Positions 33,491-44,540 of a DNA stretch of 60,000 bases are shown one piece after another. A program made the position numbers and the translations under genes. The stretch comes from Takakia lepidozioides (taxonomy: Eukaryota; Streptophyta; Takakiopsida; Takakiales; Takakiaceae): NCBI GenBank assembly GCA_030704615.1, contig CM060733.1, forward strand, positions 74,068,907-74,128,906, read 5' to 3'. The first letter of the stretch is position 1; every line of letters starts with the position of its first letter. Under the pieces are notes generated by a model. The model did not search any database. It had not been told where the DNA came from and was given only the letters and a program-made list of their open reading frames with translations.

Positions 33491-34184
33491 GATCCCATCT
33501 AGAAAGGCTGCAACGGAATGTGAAGGCTCCCATCGAAGTCAAAGACTCCTCGGATTCGTCGGAGTCGGAGGAAGAGACAGTGGACATTGATGCCGAGGAG
33601 AACCCGGAATACGAGTGAGTGCAAACATTGTAAGTTTGCAAAGCCTTCTGTGTGATTTTTTGTCAAACGCATATCCGGACTGTGGTTCTCATTGGTCTCG
33701 TTGGTGATTGTTATATGCAGGATTGGAGGATCCGGGTCGAAACATGTAAGGCCTACACTTCCTGCCAGGAAGAATGTCCCGTTCTTTGCGAGGGCCGACT
33801 TCATGACGAGCCCGGTGAAGGACTACTCCCTTCCTAGTTATGCAGCTAAACGCAAATACAACGATTAGACGATGTGAGAATCCCAGTAAAGTAGAGCAAA
33901 TTTTGGAGAGGGCTAGGGAGGACAGAAGGATAAGGAAAGAGTTGGCAACAGCTGAGGCAGGTAGACGGGTGCGAAAGTTCATATGTGATTCAGCGGATGA
34001 GAGCGCAGACAGGGAGGACGACGAGCCAACGGAGGTGAGATGGTCGGTTCCGCAAGGTGAAGATGGGATTTTCGAAAGCCTGTCCAACGAGCAGTCCGCT
34101 GGAGATGAGAAAGGCAATGACGGGGTGGAGGCGGAGCATGACAGTCAAGGACAGGACGACAGTAGTGATGATTTTCAAGATTAA

Positions 34185-34320
34185 TACAATTTTAATGAAC
34201 TCTCTGTACATTTAAATTCAATTCCAGAGTATATAAAGGGAATTCTCCCCGTCCTTCATGTCCCCTCTCCCATGTGCTTCTAAACGACAACATCGTCTAA
34301 ACCTGGTCCCTCCCAAAATC
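34185..34320 (+). other. 3' flank of gene C with TATA-like motif
   Basis: AT-rich stretch after the TAA stop. TATATAAA at 34,230-34,237 sits about 95 bp before the 3' palindromes. It could belong to the polyadenylation region or be a promoter reading into the palindromes; I cannot decide. Confidence 0.35.
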
Positions 34321-35334
34321 TGAAATGTGGCACCTCATTTCAATGTCTGAACGGAAATGTGGCAACTGCAAAAACCTCCTTTGGAAATGCGGCACCGCAT
34401 TTCCAAAACCGGTGCAGGAAAAAATTTCCGTTTCATGGTTTGGACATCAGAAACTGTTCGGACAAACGGAAATGCGGTGCCGTATTTCCGTTTCCGACAC
34501 GGCAGTTGCTGATTGCCAGCTCCTTCCATGGATGTAAATCAAAATGCGGAGGTCGAACATGGAAATGCGGTGCCGCATTTACCTTTTCGAGATGGACATT
34601 TTTCCAACTGCAGACCCATCGACGTTCTTGGGCTCCCCATTCCATTGCTAGACGGGAATGCGGCACCGCATTCCATTGTCCAATAAGAAATTTCGGGACA
34701 TCGTTGTTTGCCCAATTCCAGACCCTTTCATGGAAATGCGGCACCGCATTCCATCGTCCTATAAAAACTTACATTGTCCTGTAAAAACTTTCAATTGCCC
34801 GACATGGGAAATGCGGCGCCGCATTTCCAAAACAGCCATCATTGTTTGTCCAATTCCACACCCGTGTGGGCATTCCGTCTTGATGGACGGAAATGCGGCA
34901 CCGCATTCCATTGTCCAATACGATATTTTGATGACGAACATGTAAATGCGGTGCCGCATTTCCAGAACTTCCATCGTTGTTTGTCCAATTCCAGACCCTT
35001 CGACGGAAATGCGGCACCGCATTCCATTGTGCTCTCCGGAAATGCTGTGCCGCATTTCATTGTCCGATACAAAATTTCGATGATGGACATGGAAATGCGG
35101 TGCCGCATTTCAAGTATGGACATGGACAAGCATTAGCGACTGGACATGCTTGGATAGTTCAAGGTCGAATATGGAAATGCGGCGCTGCATTTCAAATTCG
35201 AAGTATGGTAATGCCATGTCAGGAAATGAAATGTTGTACAGCATTTCCGTTACGACGACAACGGAGGAAAGGGAGCTGCCAGAAATCGCTGCATGGAGAA
35301 AAATGAATTGCGCTGCCGAATTTCCGAGCTGCGG
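34321..35334. repeat. Irregular ATGCGG palindromes downstream of gene C
   Basis: About a dozen palindromes of the same core occur at uneven spacing (62, 85, 93, 93, 78 bp...), with spacers such as TTTGTCCAATTCCAGACCCT that differ from the main array. They lie on the 3' side of the gene. The last clear one is near 35,230; the LTR begins at 35,335. Confidence 0.88.
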
Positions 35335-36731
35335 TGTCGCGCACCTCACTTCGGTAAGCTCCCCTTCAAGTCATAGATACTCGCTTCGATGCGCGCGTCT
35401 GACTCCCAACCTGGCCGCCCGGGCCAACTTGGAGCTTCGGCTGCTCACCGGGGCATAACGGTCCCCCTTCGCTTCCCACTAAACCCTCCATCTATTTGGG
35501 ACTAGGAGAATTCCCTTTGGTAGATGGCAGTCCGGAACAGCTCCCCACTCTTTGGTCGCTTTCCGGCTCGCTCGCTTACTCACTAGTTTTTGGTCACCAA
35601 CGGGCTTGCACCGTTCTCGGGTTTACTACTCCCTATATATACTTCTGTAGCTGTCCACGGGGGTTTCACAACCAGCCATGCCATTTTATGGCGAACCACC
35701 ACGAAAACCCTCGACTCCCGGTGATGAGTCGCGGTGAGTCTTGGCCCGCTCACCACGGCCCCTATGGACCGTGATGAGTCCCAAGACTCCCCACGACTCC
35801 CACCACGAGGTCTCCGCCCCCATGGTGAGTCCTATGCCACCCCCACTAAGTCCCGCTAAGCTACCACCACCCCTTGTGGAGCCACCCCCACCGCAACCCG
35901 GTGTGCGGGGCTCCACCTAGTGAGTGCCTCCGCTTCCCTGAGTGCCTTGGGCACTCAAGGGTGCTTCAGCCCCCCATACCTATCGCTGCCGCTGCCCCCA
36001 CCATAGGGACAGCCCCTCATGTGTCCCGACCCCCTGCCCTCAAGGCAAAGGGCCGCGACACACACCCCTACCAACAGGGAGTCGATGTCCTCATCGACTT
36101 GTTCATTTTGTAGAAACGAACATCCAAGTTGTGGCGTCCCACATCAAGGAGTTTGTTTCCGTACCATGGCGTCCCATGGCAAAGAACCAAACCCCACACT
36201 TGACTCTACTCTCCACTAGCTAGTTCGGCCGACTTCCTCCAAGTCCCGGCCAAGGGTGGAGCCTCTCCAGCTCCTCCCAGTGCACTCTTCTTGGCCTACT
36301 TCAAGGCCAAGGAACGATCCTCCCCAAGGATCAAATCGCCTTACTGCAACAACATTGCTTGCGACCGCTCATGATGCCGCTTTTGGCATCACCTTGAGCA
36401 AGGGTTCACCTGGAACCCTCTTTGACTAGGAAGATAACCTTGAACAAACCGTGCGCTCCAATCACTACAATTGGGTCCGCCTTGGAATGCTGGCCTGAGG
36501 TACGGGAACACGCCGAAGCCGCACTACGGCTTCGTCCCGAGGCTACACGATTATAGTACGTGAATGGAAGCACGTAGCTTCCGCGTTAACCCGCACTACA
36601 AGGCAACCCCCTCGGTAGCGCAGTTATAGTACGCGCACGCGCCAGGTGCGCACTAGCACGTGAACTCCCAAAGAAGGCGCAAGTTTCCTTGCCCCTTGGA
36701 TGGGGGTCACCCGATTTTGGCACTACGCAAA
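35335..36731 (-). mobile_element. Chromovirus copy 3, LTR plus 3' noncoding fragment
   Basis: The reverse-strand LTR is 35,335-36,060 (726 bp) and is followed by 671 bp of the 3' noncoding region. Similarity to the family ends abruptly after CACTACGCAAAC at about 36,731, where GTGAGC-rich sequence of the next element begins. The pol region is absent. Confidence 0.92.
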
Positions 36732-37151
36732 CCAGCGTAGCTACGGCGTGAGCCCAGCCCCGTGAGCCTGGGAGCTGAGCTCACGTTGAAGCTGCAAAGC
36801 GTGAGCTGAGCTCACACTTCAGGGAAGCGTGAGCGGCACAAATCTGCTGGAGAAGCAGGTCCTATAGGCGAGGATTGCAGGAAGAGGGCCTATTACTGTG
36901 GACAAAACAAAGGGGGCCACCATGCACCGTGTCTGCAATGCCTGCACAAAAAGAGGAATATGAAAATATGGCAGATTTGAGCTCAGAATGATTGACACAC
37001 TTTATTTGAATTCACAGATAGACGCTTACAATGAATGGCATGTGCATTTGCCCTGGTTCCGTGAACGAAATGTATGTGTTTGTCATAAATGCAAAGTCTT
37101 CACACGGTAACCTGGAAACCAGCATGGGAAGCGGGCATGGCTCGTATGTGT
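36732..37151. repeat. TGAGC-rich end of element F
   Basis: GTGAGC/GCTCAC recurs, including the palindromes GAGCTGAGCTCAC near 36,770 and GTGAGCTGAGCTCAC near 36,802. This recalls the CATGAGC clusters beside transposases A and G, so I infer an element terminus. The rest, to 37,151, shows nothing coding. Confidence 0.45.
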
Positions 37152-38530
37152 TCAAAGAGAATTTGGCGGAGCCCCACGTGAGGTGTCCCGCTGCAGAAGG
37201 GTGATGACTTCTCCGTAGCCTAGTGTGGCTTGGTGAATGAATTGGTCTCTCTTACCGTCGCAACACATAATTACAAGGTATATGTAATATTGATGCTTGC
37301 AGAGGATCCACTTCCCTCTCATGCCGAGAGCGCCCTCACGCATCGTTACAAAATCCGGACAAGTGCATTTAGGGAAATTCCCCACGGTAACCTGATATTC
37401 TTTGCCATGAAGAATTGAGCCAATAGACAGCACTGTGTAAATCCGTCCATACCCCGGGGCAGGGACTTCGGTGATACGAGTCACCCGAGCCTGCAAAATT
37501 CTAGCCGATTCCATCTTGCATTTGTGATCTGCACGCGATTCGTCATCAGCCGATTAGTGCTGTTTCTCAGCCGAGGGCAAGAAATATTCACGCACTTGCA
37601 ATGCCCAACGCAAACCAACCTTTGAAATTTCAATCCAATGTCGTTGTGGATGTTCGATGTTTTTGTCATGCACCAAGGGTGTCCGTCATGTTTCTTGTCC
37701 ATGCCTTGCAGAAGCCTAGCCAGTCCACTGGAAGACGTGGGAGGGTTGAGCTCAAACAAGATGTCCCCATCAAACTTTGTTGGCACGTATTGAACCCGCT
37801 GCACACGAAGGGACTCCCAATCAACAAAACGCAGCTCGCTCTTGCACCCAGGCACCCCTGCGAGGGCTTTCAATTTCGGAATGACACTCGTTATCTCCTG
37901 CAATTCGTCATCATCCAAGATGGGAGTCTGCACTGGCGGAGGAATCTCAGAAACATCCTCCGAGGACGAGTCTGAAAGAGTCACGAATGTAGTGGATGTG
38001 CTCACCTCTTGTTTCACATGAACTGTGCCCTTCTGCTGCACGACTGATGCTGCAGTGCCGGGGTAACTACTGATCCTGCTGATTGTCTTCTCTCTTTTCC
38101 AAGGACACAGGATGTGCCTGGAAGGACTCTCCACTTCCTTCCACACTCGCCAACCAATGGTTTCTCCAAGTGCCCAGAATCCAAATTCCCATCCTCGTCA
38201 TACACCTCTTTTTGAACAAGCAGAGAACCCAATTCCAGCGGGAACACTGTAACCAGCTCATCCTCATGAACAACTGCAAACCCATTGTCGTCTGTAGTGG
38301 TAGTCAGTGGAAGACTACCTGCATTGGAATGAAATCGAGCGAGTCTATCTTGCTCCCTCGACATGTTTTCCTCCACTGACCAAAAATTGCGATTCACAAC
38401 GGAATCCCCGAACTGATAGCCCGTAATTCTCGAAAGGGGATCCACCACAAACAAACTGAGGTCAATAAGGTTAGCACTAACCCAAAGACTGTGGGCGATG
38501 CCTGCAAAGGATGTAGGAATGACATGCACC
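37152..38530 (-). pseudogene. Transposase relative with SWIM finger but no DDE core (element F)
   Basis: Reading from 38,530 downward, an N-terminal region (DNGFAVVHEDELVTVFPLEL, LLVQKEVYDEDGN) aligns with GFAIVTEQYLCVKFGLRP of copy G. After a frame change near 38,110 come the acidic linker, KHDGHPWCMTKTSN and VCVGHCKCVNISC. A second frame change near 37,510 leads into EYQVTVGNFPKCTCPDF and GKWILCKHQYYI, a SWIM zinc finger (CxC...CxH). The catalytic core found between these parts in copy G is missing. Introns could explain one of the frame changes. It lies divergent from the methyltransferase gene across the array, as in elements A and C. Confidence 0.65.
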
Positions 38531-38770
38531 GAACTTCGCAGACAACCACACTGAGAGACACCAACCAGAAAAACTGTTTAGGGTGACAAGAAGCCACAAG
38601 AAGCCGTGTTGTATTTGGATGAAAAACAAACCCTAAACATGACATGAAACCATCAATTATGGAAAGACGACAACAACCCTAGAGAGCAATAAACAGGAAG
38701 ACCCCGAATGTAATGAGGTTGTGTTGTGCACCTTGTCATTGTTTTTTTCATTTGGAATCGGCCTCATAGG
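38531..38770. other. Flank between SWIM gene and array F
   Basis: 240 bp with no ORF of note. It would contain the promoter of the reverse-strand gene. The first repeat unit starts near 38,740. Confidence 0.4.
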
Positions 38771-41350
38771 GTATCTCTTTGAGCTTCAATGCACACTTAC
38801 CTGGCAGCTCTAGCAGTGTGCGTCAACGCACACTGTTTGAGCCCACCTTGTCATTGTTTTTTTCATTTGGAAATCGGCCTCATAGGGCATCTCTTTGTTG
38901 TTCAATGCACACTTACCTGGCAGCTCCAGCAGTGTGCGTCAACGCACACTATTTGAGCCCACCTTGTCATTGTTTTTTTTCATGTGAAAATGGGCCACAT
39001 AGGGCATCTCTTTGAGCTTCAATGCACACTTACGTGGTAGCTCCAGCAGCGTGCGTCAATGCACACTGTTTGAGCCCACCATGTCATTATATTTTTAATC
39101 TGAAGATCGGCCACATAGGGCATCTCTTTGAGCTTCAATGCACACTTACGTCTCAGCTCAAATAGTGTGCGTCAACGCACACTGTTTGAGCCCAACTTGT
39201 CATTGTTTTTTTCATGTGAAAATTGGCCACATAGGGCATGTATTTGAGGTTCAATGCAGACTTACCTGGCAGCTCAAACAGTGTGCGTCAACGCACACTA
39301 TTCCAGCCCACCATGTCATTGTTTTTTTTTATATGAAAATCGGCCACATGGGGCATCTCTTTGAGCCTCAATACACACTTACGTGGCAGCTCAAACAGTG
39401 TGCGTCAACGCACACTGTTTGACCCCAACATGTCTTTATTTTTTTCATGTGAAAATCGACCACATAGGGCATGTATTTGAGGTTCAATGCAGACTAACGT
39501 GGCAGCTCAAACAGTGTGCGTCAACGCACACTGTTGCAGCCATCCATGTTTTTTTTATTTTTTTATTTTTTTTATAGAAAATCGGCCACATAGGGCATCT
39601 CTTTGAGCTTCAATGCACACTTACAAGGCAGCTCCAGCAGTGTGCGTCAACGCACACTGTTTGAGCACACCATGTAATTATTTTTTTAATCTGAAAATCG
39701 GCCACATAAGGCATCTCTTTGAGCTTCAATGCACACTTACGTGGCAGCTCAAATAGTGTGCGTCAACGCACACTGTTTGAGCCCAACTTGTCATTGTTTT
39801 TTTCATGTGAAAATCGGCCACATAGGGCATGTATTTGAGGTTCAATGCAGACTTACCTGGCAGCTCAAAGAGTGTGCGTCAATGCACACTGTTCTAGCCC
39901 ACCATGTCATTGTTTTTTTTATCTGAAAATAGGCCACATAGGGCATGTCTTTGAGCTTCAATACACACTTACGTGGCAGCTCAAACAGTGTGCGTCAACG
40001 CACACTGTTTGAGCCCAACTTGTCATTGTTTTTTTCATGTGAAAATTGGCCACATAGGGCATGTATTTGAGGTTCAATGTAGACTTACCTGGCAGCTCAA
40101 ATAGTGTGCGTCAACGCACACTGTTCCAGCCAACCATGTTTTTTTTTTTTTAATAAAAATCGGCCACATAGGGCATCTCTTTGAGCTTTAATGCACACTT
40201 ACGTGGCAGCTCCAGCAGTGTGCGTCAACGCACACTGTTCGAGTCCACCATGTCATTTTTTTTTTTAATCTGAAAATCGGCCACATAGGGCATCTCTTTG
40301 AGCTTCAATGCACACTTACGTGGCAGCTCAAATAGTGTGCGTCAACGCACATTGTTTGAGCCCAACTTGTCATTGTTTTTTTCATTTGAAAATCGGCCAC
40401 ATAGGGCATGTATTTGAGGTTCAATGCAGACTTACCTAGCAGCTCAAAGAGTGTGCGTCAATGCACACTGTTCCAGCCCACCATGTCATTGTTTTTTTTA
40501 TCTGAAAATAGGCCACATAGGGCATGTCTTTGAGCTTCAATACACACTTACGTGGCAGCTCAAACAGTGTGCGTCAACGCACACTGTTTGAGCCAACTTG
40601 TCATTGTTTTTTTCACGTGAAAATCGGCCACATAGGGCATGTATTTGAGGTTCAATGCAGACTTACCTGGCAGCTCAAACAGTGTGCGTCAACGCACACT
40701 GTTCCAGCCCCCCATGTCATTGTTTTTTTTTTTCTGAAAATCGGCCACATAGGGCATCAATGCACACTTACCTGGCAGCTGGCATTTTAGAATCGACCAC
40801 AAAGGTCATCTCTGTCAGGTTCAATTCACACTTACCTGGCAGCCCAAACGATGTGCGTCAAGGCACACGGTTTGAGCCCCCTGATTTGCTTGTTTATAGA
40901 TATGGAAATTGTGCACCTACGGCTAGTCTGGCAAGTTCATTCGACTCCAAAATGGAAGCTCAAACAGTGTGCGCCGACGCACACTGTTTGAGCCCCCTTC
41001 ACTGCCTTTTCTTTTATTTCAAATTGGCCACTTATGGCCACTATGCCATATTAAAATCACACCTTATTGCAAGCTCAAACAGTGTGCGGCAACGCACACT
41101 GTTTGAGCTTCCTTATGTGATTGATTTTGATGTGAAAATCGGTCTCCTGGGGCCACTTTGGCAGGTTGAATCCAACCTTTATTGGAAGCTCAAACAGTGT
41201 GCGGCAACGCACACTGTTTGAGCTTCCTTATGTGATTGCTTTTGATTTGAAAATCGGTCCCCTGGGGCCACTCTGGCAGGTTGAATCCAACCCTTATTGG
41301 AGGCTCAAACAGTGTGCGGCAACGCACACTGTTTTGAGCCCCCTTTGTGC
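38771..41350. repeat. 116-bp repeat array with GTGTGCGTCAACGCACAC palindrome
   Basis: About 22 units. Palindrome starts at 38,816, 38,932, 39,049, 39,165, 39,281, 39,398 and 39,514 give periods of 116-117 bp. Each unit also has a T tract, a CGGCCACATAGGGCAT block and TTCAATGCACACTTAC. Towards the right (41,068-41,340) the units are diverged, and the palindrome extends to 17-bp perfect arms (GCTCAAACAGTGTGCG... to ...CACTGTTTGAGC). The array separates the SWIM gene (-) from methyltransferase F (+). Confidence 0.94.
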
Positions 41351-41411
41351 TTGTTTTTCTATGTGAAATTGGGCCTAACAGGGCCAGTATGCATGCTCAA
41401 AACTCCCATAG

Positions 41412-43464
41412 TTGTCAAAACTCCCATGGTATTTGGATTGCCCTCCTTCTGAGACCCCAGCTCAGGAGGTGTCTTTGAGGAGAGAGAATGAGCGTATAGC
41501 AGCCACCGCCGCAGCAGCCGACCTCGACATTCATGATAGAAATTTGAGGACTCTTGCAGAGAAGGAGCCTCCCGCTCAGGATACCCCGGGTAGAGGTAGA
41601 AAGGCAAAGGGAAAAGATGTTGCTGGTGGTGTGGGGAAAGGAAGGGGTAGGGGGCACAAGGGCAGGTAGGTGGGCAGGGAAGTGTTGCAGAACCTGGCCC
41701 TGTGGTGCATGTCCAGCAGACTCCACCGCATGGTAGGGGATCCGGGAGAAAGAACAAGGGGGTGGTTGATCCCAAGGACCCGTACCATGCAGTGGAACAT
41801 CCCACGAGAGTCATTCGCCCTACTAGGTTGGAGATGGCCAACATCAGGTTCCTTGCCATGATGGAGTCCAGGAAATCTGATTACAAGGGCAAGCCATCAC
41901 CAGTGTGGGAGAGGATTGTGGAGTTCCTTGGCACGGTGCGTGTTGTCTTTTGCTTCTTGTCTGTTGTGGGCATGGATCATTTCAATCCTCTTGAGCATTC
42001 CATTGTATTCTTGTTTGCAGGCTAAGATGACCAAATCCTGGGTGAACGGGAAGGAGAAGCCATATGCAGCCGAACTCATCATCTTGGACATCCCTGATGG
42101 GTTGCCAGTTCCGGATGTCCCTCCATCGGGTGCTTGTCCGGGTTGGAATGCTTTTGATGAGCGCTACTGGCGGTGGGTTTTCTCCTTTTGCAATTTATAT
42201 CTGTGCGATGCAGGTGTTTTGGTGCTCATCCAGTCCATCGACCTTCACTGTCGCCGTGCACTTGCCAGCTATTTGAAAGCCTCCGGTATGAGGGTCGTGA
42301 AGACATGGAATTGTGTGAACAACATGTACCTGATGAAGGGGGATCGTCCGGGAGAGATGGTAAATTTGCCTTCTTGTTCCTCTTCTTGCTGGTTCTCGGA
42401 TGGAGTTGTATAGGTTGCTCAAACTCATATGTTGGGGCCTGGTTTTGGAGCTTCTTAGTTCCTCGTGCATGTCCTGTTCGCAGACTCGTTTGTTTGAAAC
42501 TGTTTGTCTCGTCCGAGTGCATCCACCTACGACTCCGGCCATCATTCCGGAGTTTGCCATCACTCATGGGGGCAAGTTCATAGACGAGAGGACAGATCCT
42601 CCCACGGATGACATGCACCACAACTACGTCGATAGCAACGTGTGCTTGCGAAGGGGGAATGGGGTTCCTTGGAGAGGGGCGAGGGAGAAGAGCTCGGCTT
42701 TCATTCAAACAATTGTGGAGTGCTGCACCTACACAGACGCCAGAGTTCTGGATTTGTCAAAGGGCACAGGTTCGTCTCTTCAACATTCACATTTCATGAG
42801 GTTTTTGTTTGAGCTTGCACTTTCATAACTTCCCACCGTTCCAAATGTGTCTTCAATGTCTGTTTTCTTCATTCTGTTCCACTGCAGATGCTTTGTACCA
42901 CGTTTGCAAGGCCAGTGCGCAACATCTCTTTGGGATTGAAGGGGATGCCGAGATTTACAAGAACCTCCTGATGGGTTTGGGTGGACACACTTCTCAAATC
43001 CTTCCGAAGCCCCTTCTCGGTGATATTGATACAAGGGAGACTTCCGACAAGGAGCTGGACTCTGACTTTGCCTGTGAGTAAGTTCAACCTGTGGATGCTT
43101 GTATTGTTGTTTCAATATCCAGAATCACTGTTCTTGAGGCAAAGTGCACATGGGAAACATCCTCTTCGTTGGACTTGTGTATTGCATCATTGTGTTCAAA
43201 ATGGGTTTTTGTCGATATGTGCAGGAGTCCGCGTGCTTCCACTACCCTCCAGGGCTATCACACCTATTTGGACTTCTTTCAAGTCCTCCTCGGTCTTATG
43301 TGCAACCTGTCTATGCGGAGGCACTCGCAACAAGCATGTCCATTCATGGCACTCGCTGTCCGCCCATTGACGGCCGTGGTAGAAGATGTGGTGTTGGGGC
43401 CAGAATCTTTGTGGATGACATAGCACAGGAGGTCGAGAGTGATTCTGATGACTGTGACACTTGA
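41412..43464 (+). CDS. Methyltransferase-half gene of element F, 5' end not seen
   Basis: Homologous to gene C from PWYLD onward (C: PWYLDMSGG; F: PWYLDCPPS). Exons: to 41,935; 42,021-42,359; 42,484-42,769; 42,888-43,077; 43,225-43,464, all with GT-AG ends and in phase up to the last exon. Motifs: AAELIILDIPDGLPVPD, AGVLVLIQSIDLHC, EKSSAFIQTIVECC, ARVLDLSKGTG and FGIEGD, a complete beta-class order. Intron positions match gene C although the proteins are strongly diverged. One frame change lies near 41,665. By splice phase the last exon ends at 43,423, but the acidic tail like that of gene C is in the frame ending 43,464. The ParB-like half is absent; the array occupies its place. It is the least damaged methyltransferase domain here. 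Confidence 0.65.
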
Positions 43465-43629
43465 TATGAAGTTTTCTTTTGGTTTTATTCGGGGCCAAAT
43501 TTGAAATGGGATGGTTGTGTGTCCTTGTTGTCATGTTTGCAATGTGTGCGTGGGATGCAACTTCATGGGAACAAACTATTATTGGAGATAGAAAATGTAA
43601 TATTAGAGTTACTCATTGCGGACAGTAAG
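43465..43629. other. Junction between elements F and G
   Basis: Short AT-rich stretch without a gene. It may hold the polyadenylation signal of methyltransferase F. Confidence 0.35.
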
Positions 43630-44540
43630 GATGAATTTCGGCGCCGAAATTGATCCATTTCAAAGAAAAATAAATATTGGAGGGAAGGCATTGGATGAAT
43701 TTCGGCGCCGAAATCCGGCGCTAAAACCCTGAAAAGAATTTGGAAGGATGAAGTCGGCTGAATTTCGGCGCCGAAATTCATTGCTCGCGAAGGAAAAAAA
43801 AAATTTCTGGAGGACTTCGGATGAATTTCGGCGCCGAAATTCATTGCTCGCGAAGGAAAAAAAAAAATTCGGGAGGACTCCGGATGAATTTCGGCGCCGA
43901 AATTCATTGCTCGCGAAGGAAAATAAAAAATATCTCCTGGACTTGGACTGAATTTCGGCGCCAAAATTCAATGCTCGCGAAGAAAAAATAAAAATCGGGA
44001 GGATTTTGGTTGAATTTCGGCGCCGAAATTCATTGCTCTCGAAGAAAAAGGGAAATTAAAAGGGAGTACTTGGATGAGATTCGGCGCCAAAGTTCATCTG
44101 TCGCAAAGAAAAATAAAAACAGAAAGGACTTCCGATGAATTCTGGCACCGAAATCCATACGCAGGGCAGCAGAATTAGGGTCGGAAAAGGAGATGAAGAA
44201 TTAATTTCGGCGCCGAAATACATCCATTCTGCCGAATCGGGATTACTGTCATTCGGAAGTCGGCACCGATATCCGGACACGTGGTCAATCACGACTGTAA
44301 TCAGGAACACATTTATCCGTATTTTGGCATCTAAATTTCAACCCATATGTGCAGATACAATTTAATGAAGAAGAAGTTCATCCGAATTTCGGCACCGAAA
44401 TCCATCCGTTGGGTGCTTGGTCAGTTTAATGAGGTAAACAAATTACGATTTCTGTTGCCAGAATTCATCCCTTGGCTTCCAAAGCTGTTACATGACAGAG
44501 ATGTTCATCCAGATTTCGGTGCCGAAATTCATGGGAAGGC
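43630..44540. repeat. 63-bp phased array with GAATTTCGGCGCCGAAATTC palindrome
   Basis: GGCGCC centres at 43,640, 43,704, 43,767, 43,830, 43,893, 43,957, 44,019 and 44,083 give spacings of 62-64 bp. Beyond 44,140 the units decay (GGCACC variants at 44,144, 44,262 and 44,390). Most spacers contain TTGCTCGCGAAGGAAA and a poly-A run. The array is on the 5' side of transposase G. Confidence 0.93.

Larger units (their letters stand above)
28999..34184 (+). pseudogene. ParB-like/DNA-methyltransferase fusion gene, nearly complete
   Basis: Nine predicted exons: 28,999-29,169; 29,275-30,500; 30,613-30,802; 30,903-31,388; 31,472-31,689; 31,836-32,955; 33,052-33,316; 33,419-33,614; 33,721-34,184. The phases fit, giving about 1,440 aa. 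Order: basic/low-complexity N terminus, ParB-like domain (exons 2-3), a part I do not recognise (exons 4-5), a Lys/Glu-rich linker (exon 6), a beta-class N4/N6 methyltransferase domain (exons 6-8) and an acidic tail. Introns 2, 5 and 6 (30,501-, 31,690- and 32,956-) contain the element's palindrome. Damage: TAG at 29,635, frameshifts near 31,216 and 31,360, TGA at 32,770 (TGG in copy D) and a frameshift near 33,860. Nuclear location is inferred from the substrate. It could instead be a DNA-binding regulator with a dead methyltransferase fold. Confidence 0.72.

Noticed and set aside
38970-40262. T runs in the repeat units as polyA tails of retroposons.
   Set aside because: The T tract is part of each 116-bp unit and is not at the end of an element.
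39138-40790. ORFs such as MHTYVAAQIVCVNAHCLSP in array F.
   Set aside because: They are translations of the 116-bp repeat and recur with its period; no independent support.
42173-42213. A 41-nt intron in methyltransferase F (GTGGGT...GCAG).
   Set aside because: Reading straight through gives a stretch of the same length as the homologous part of gene C (FWKKGFGLARMVLDDRGC), so no intron is needed.
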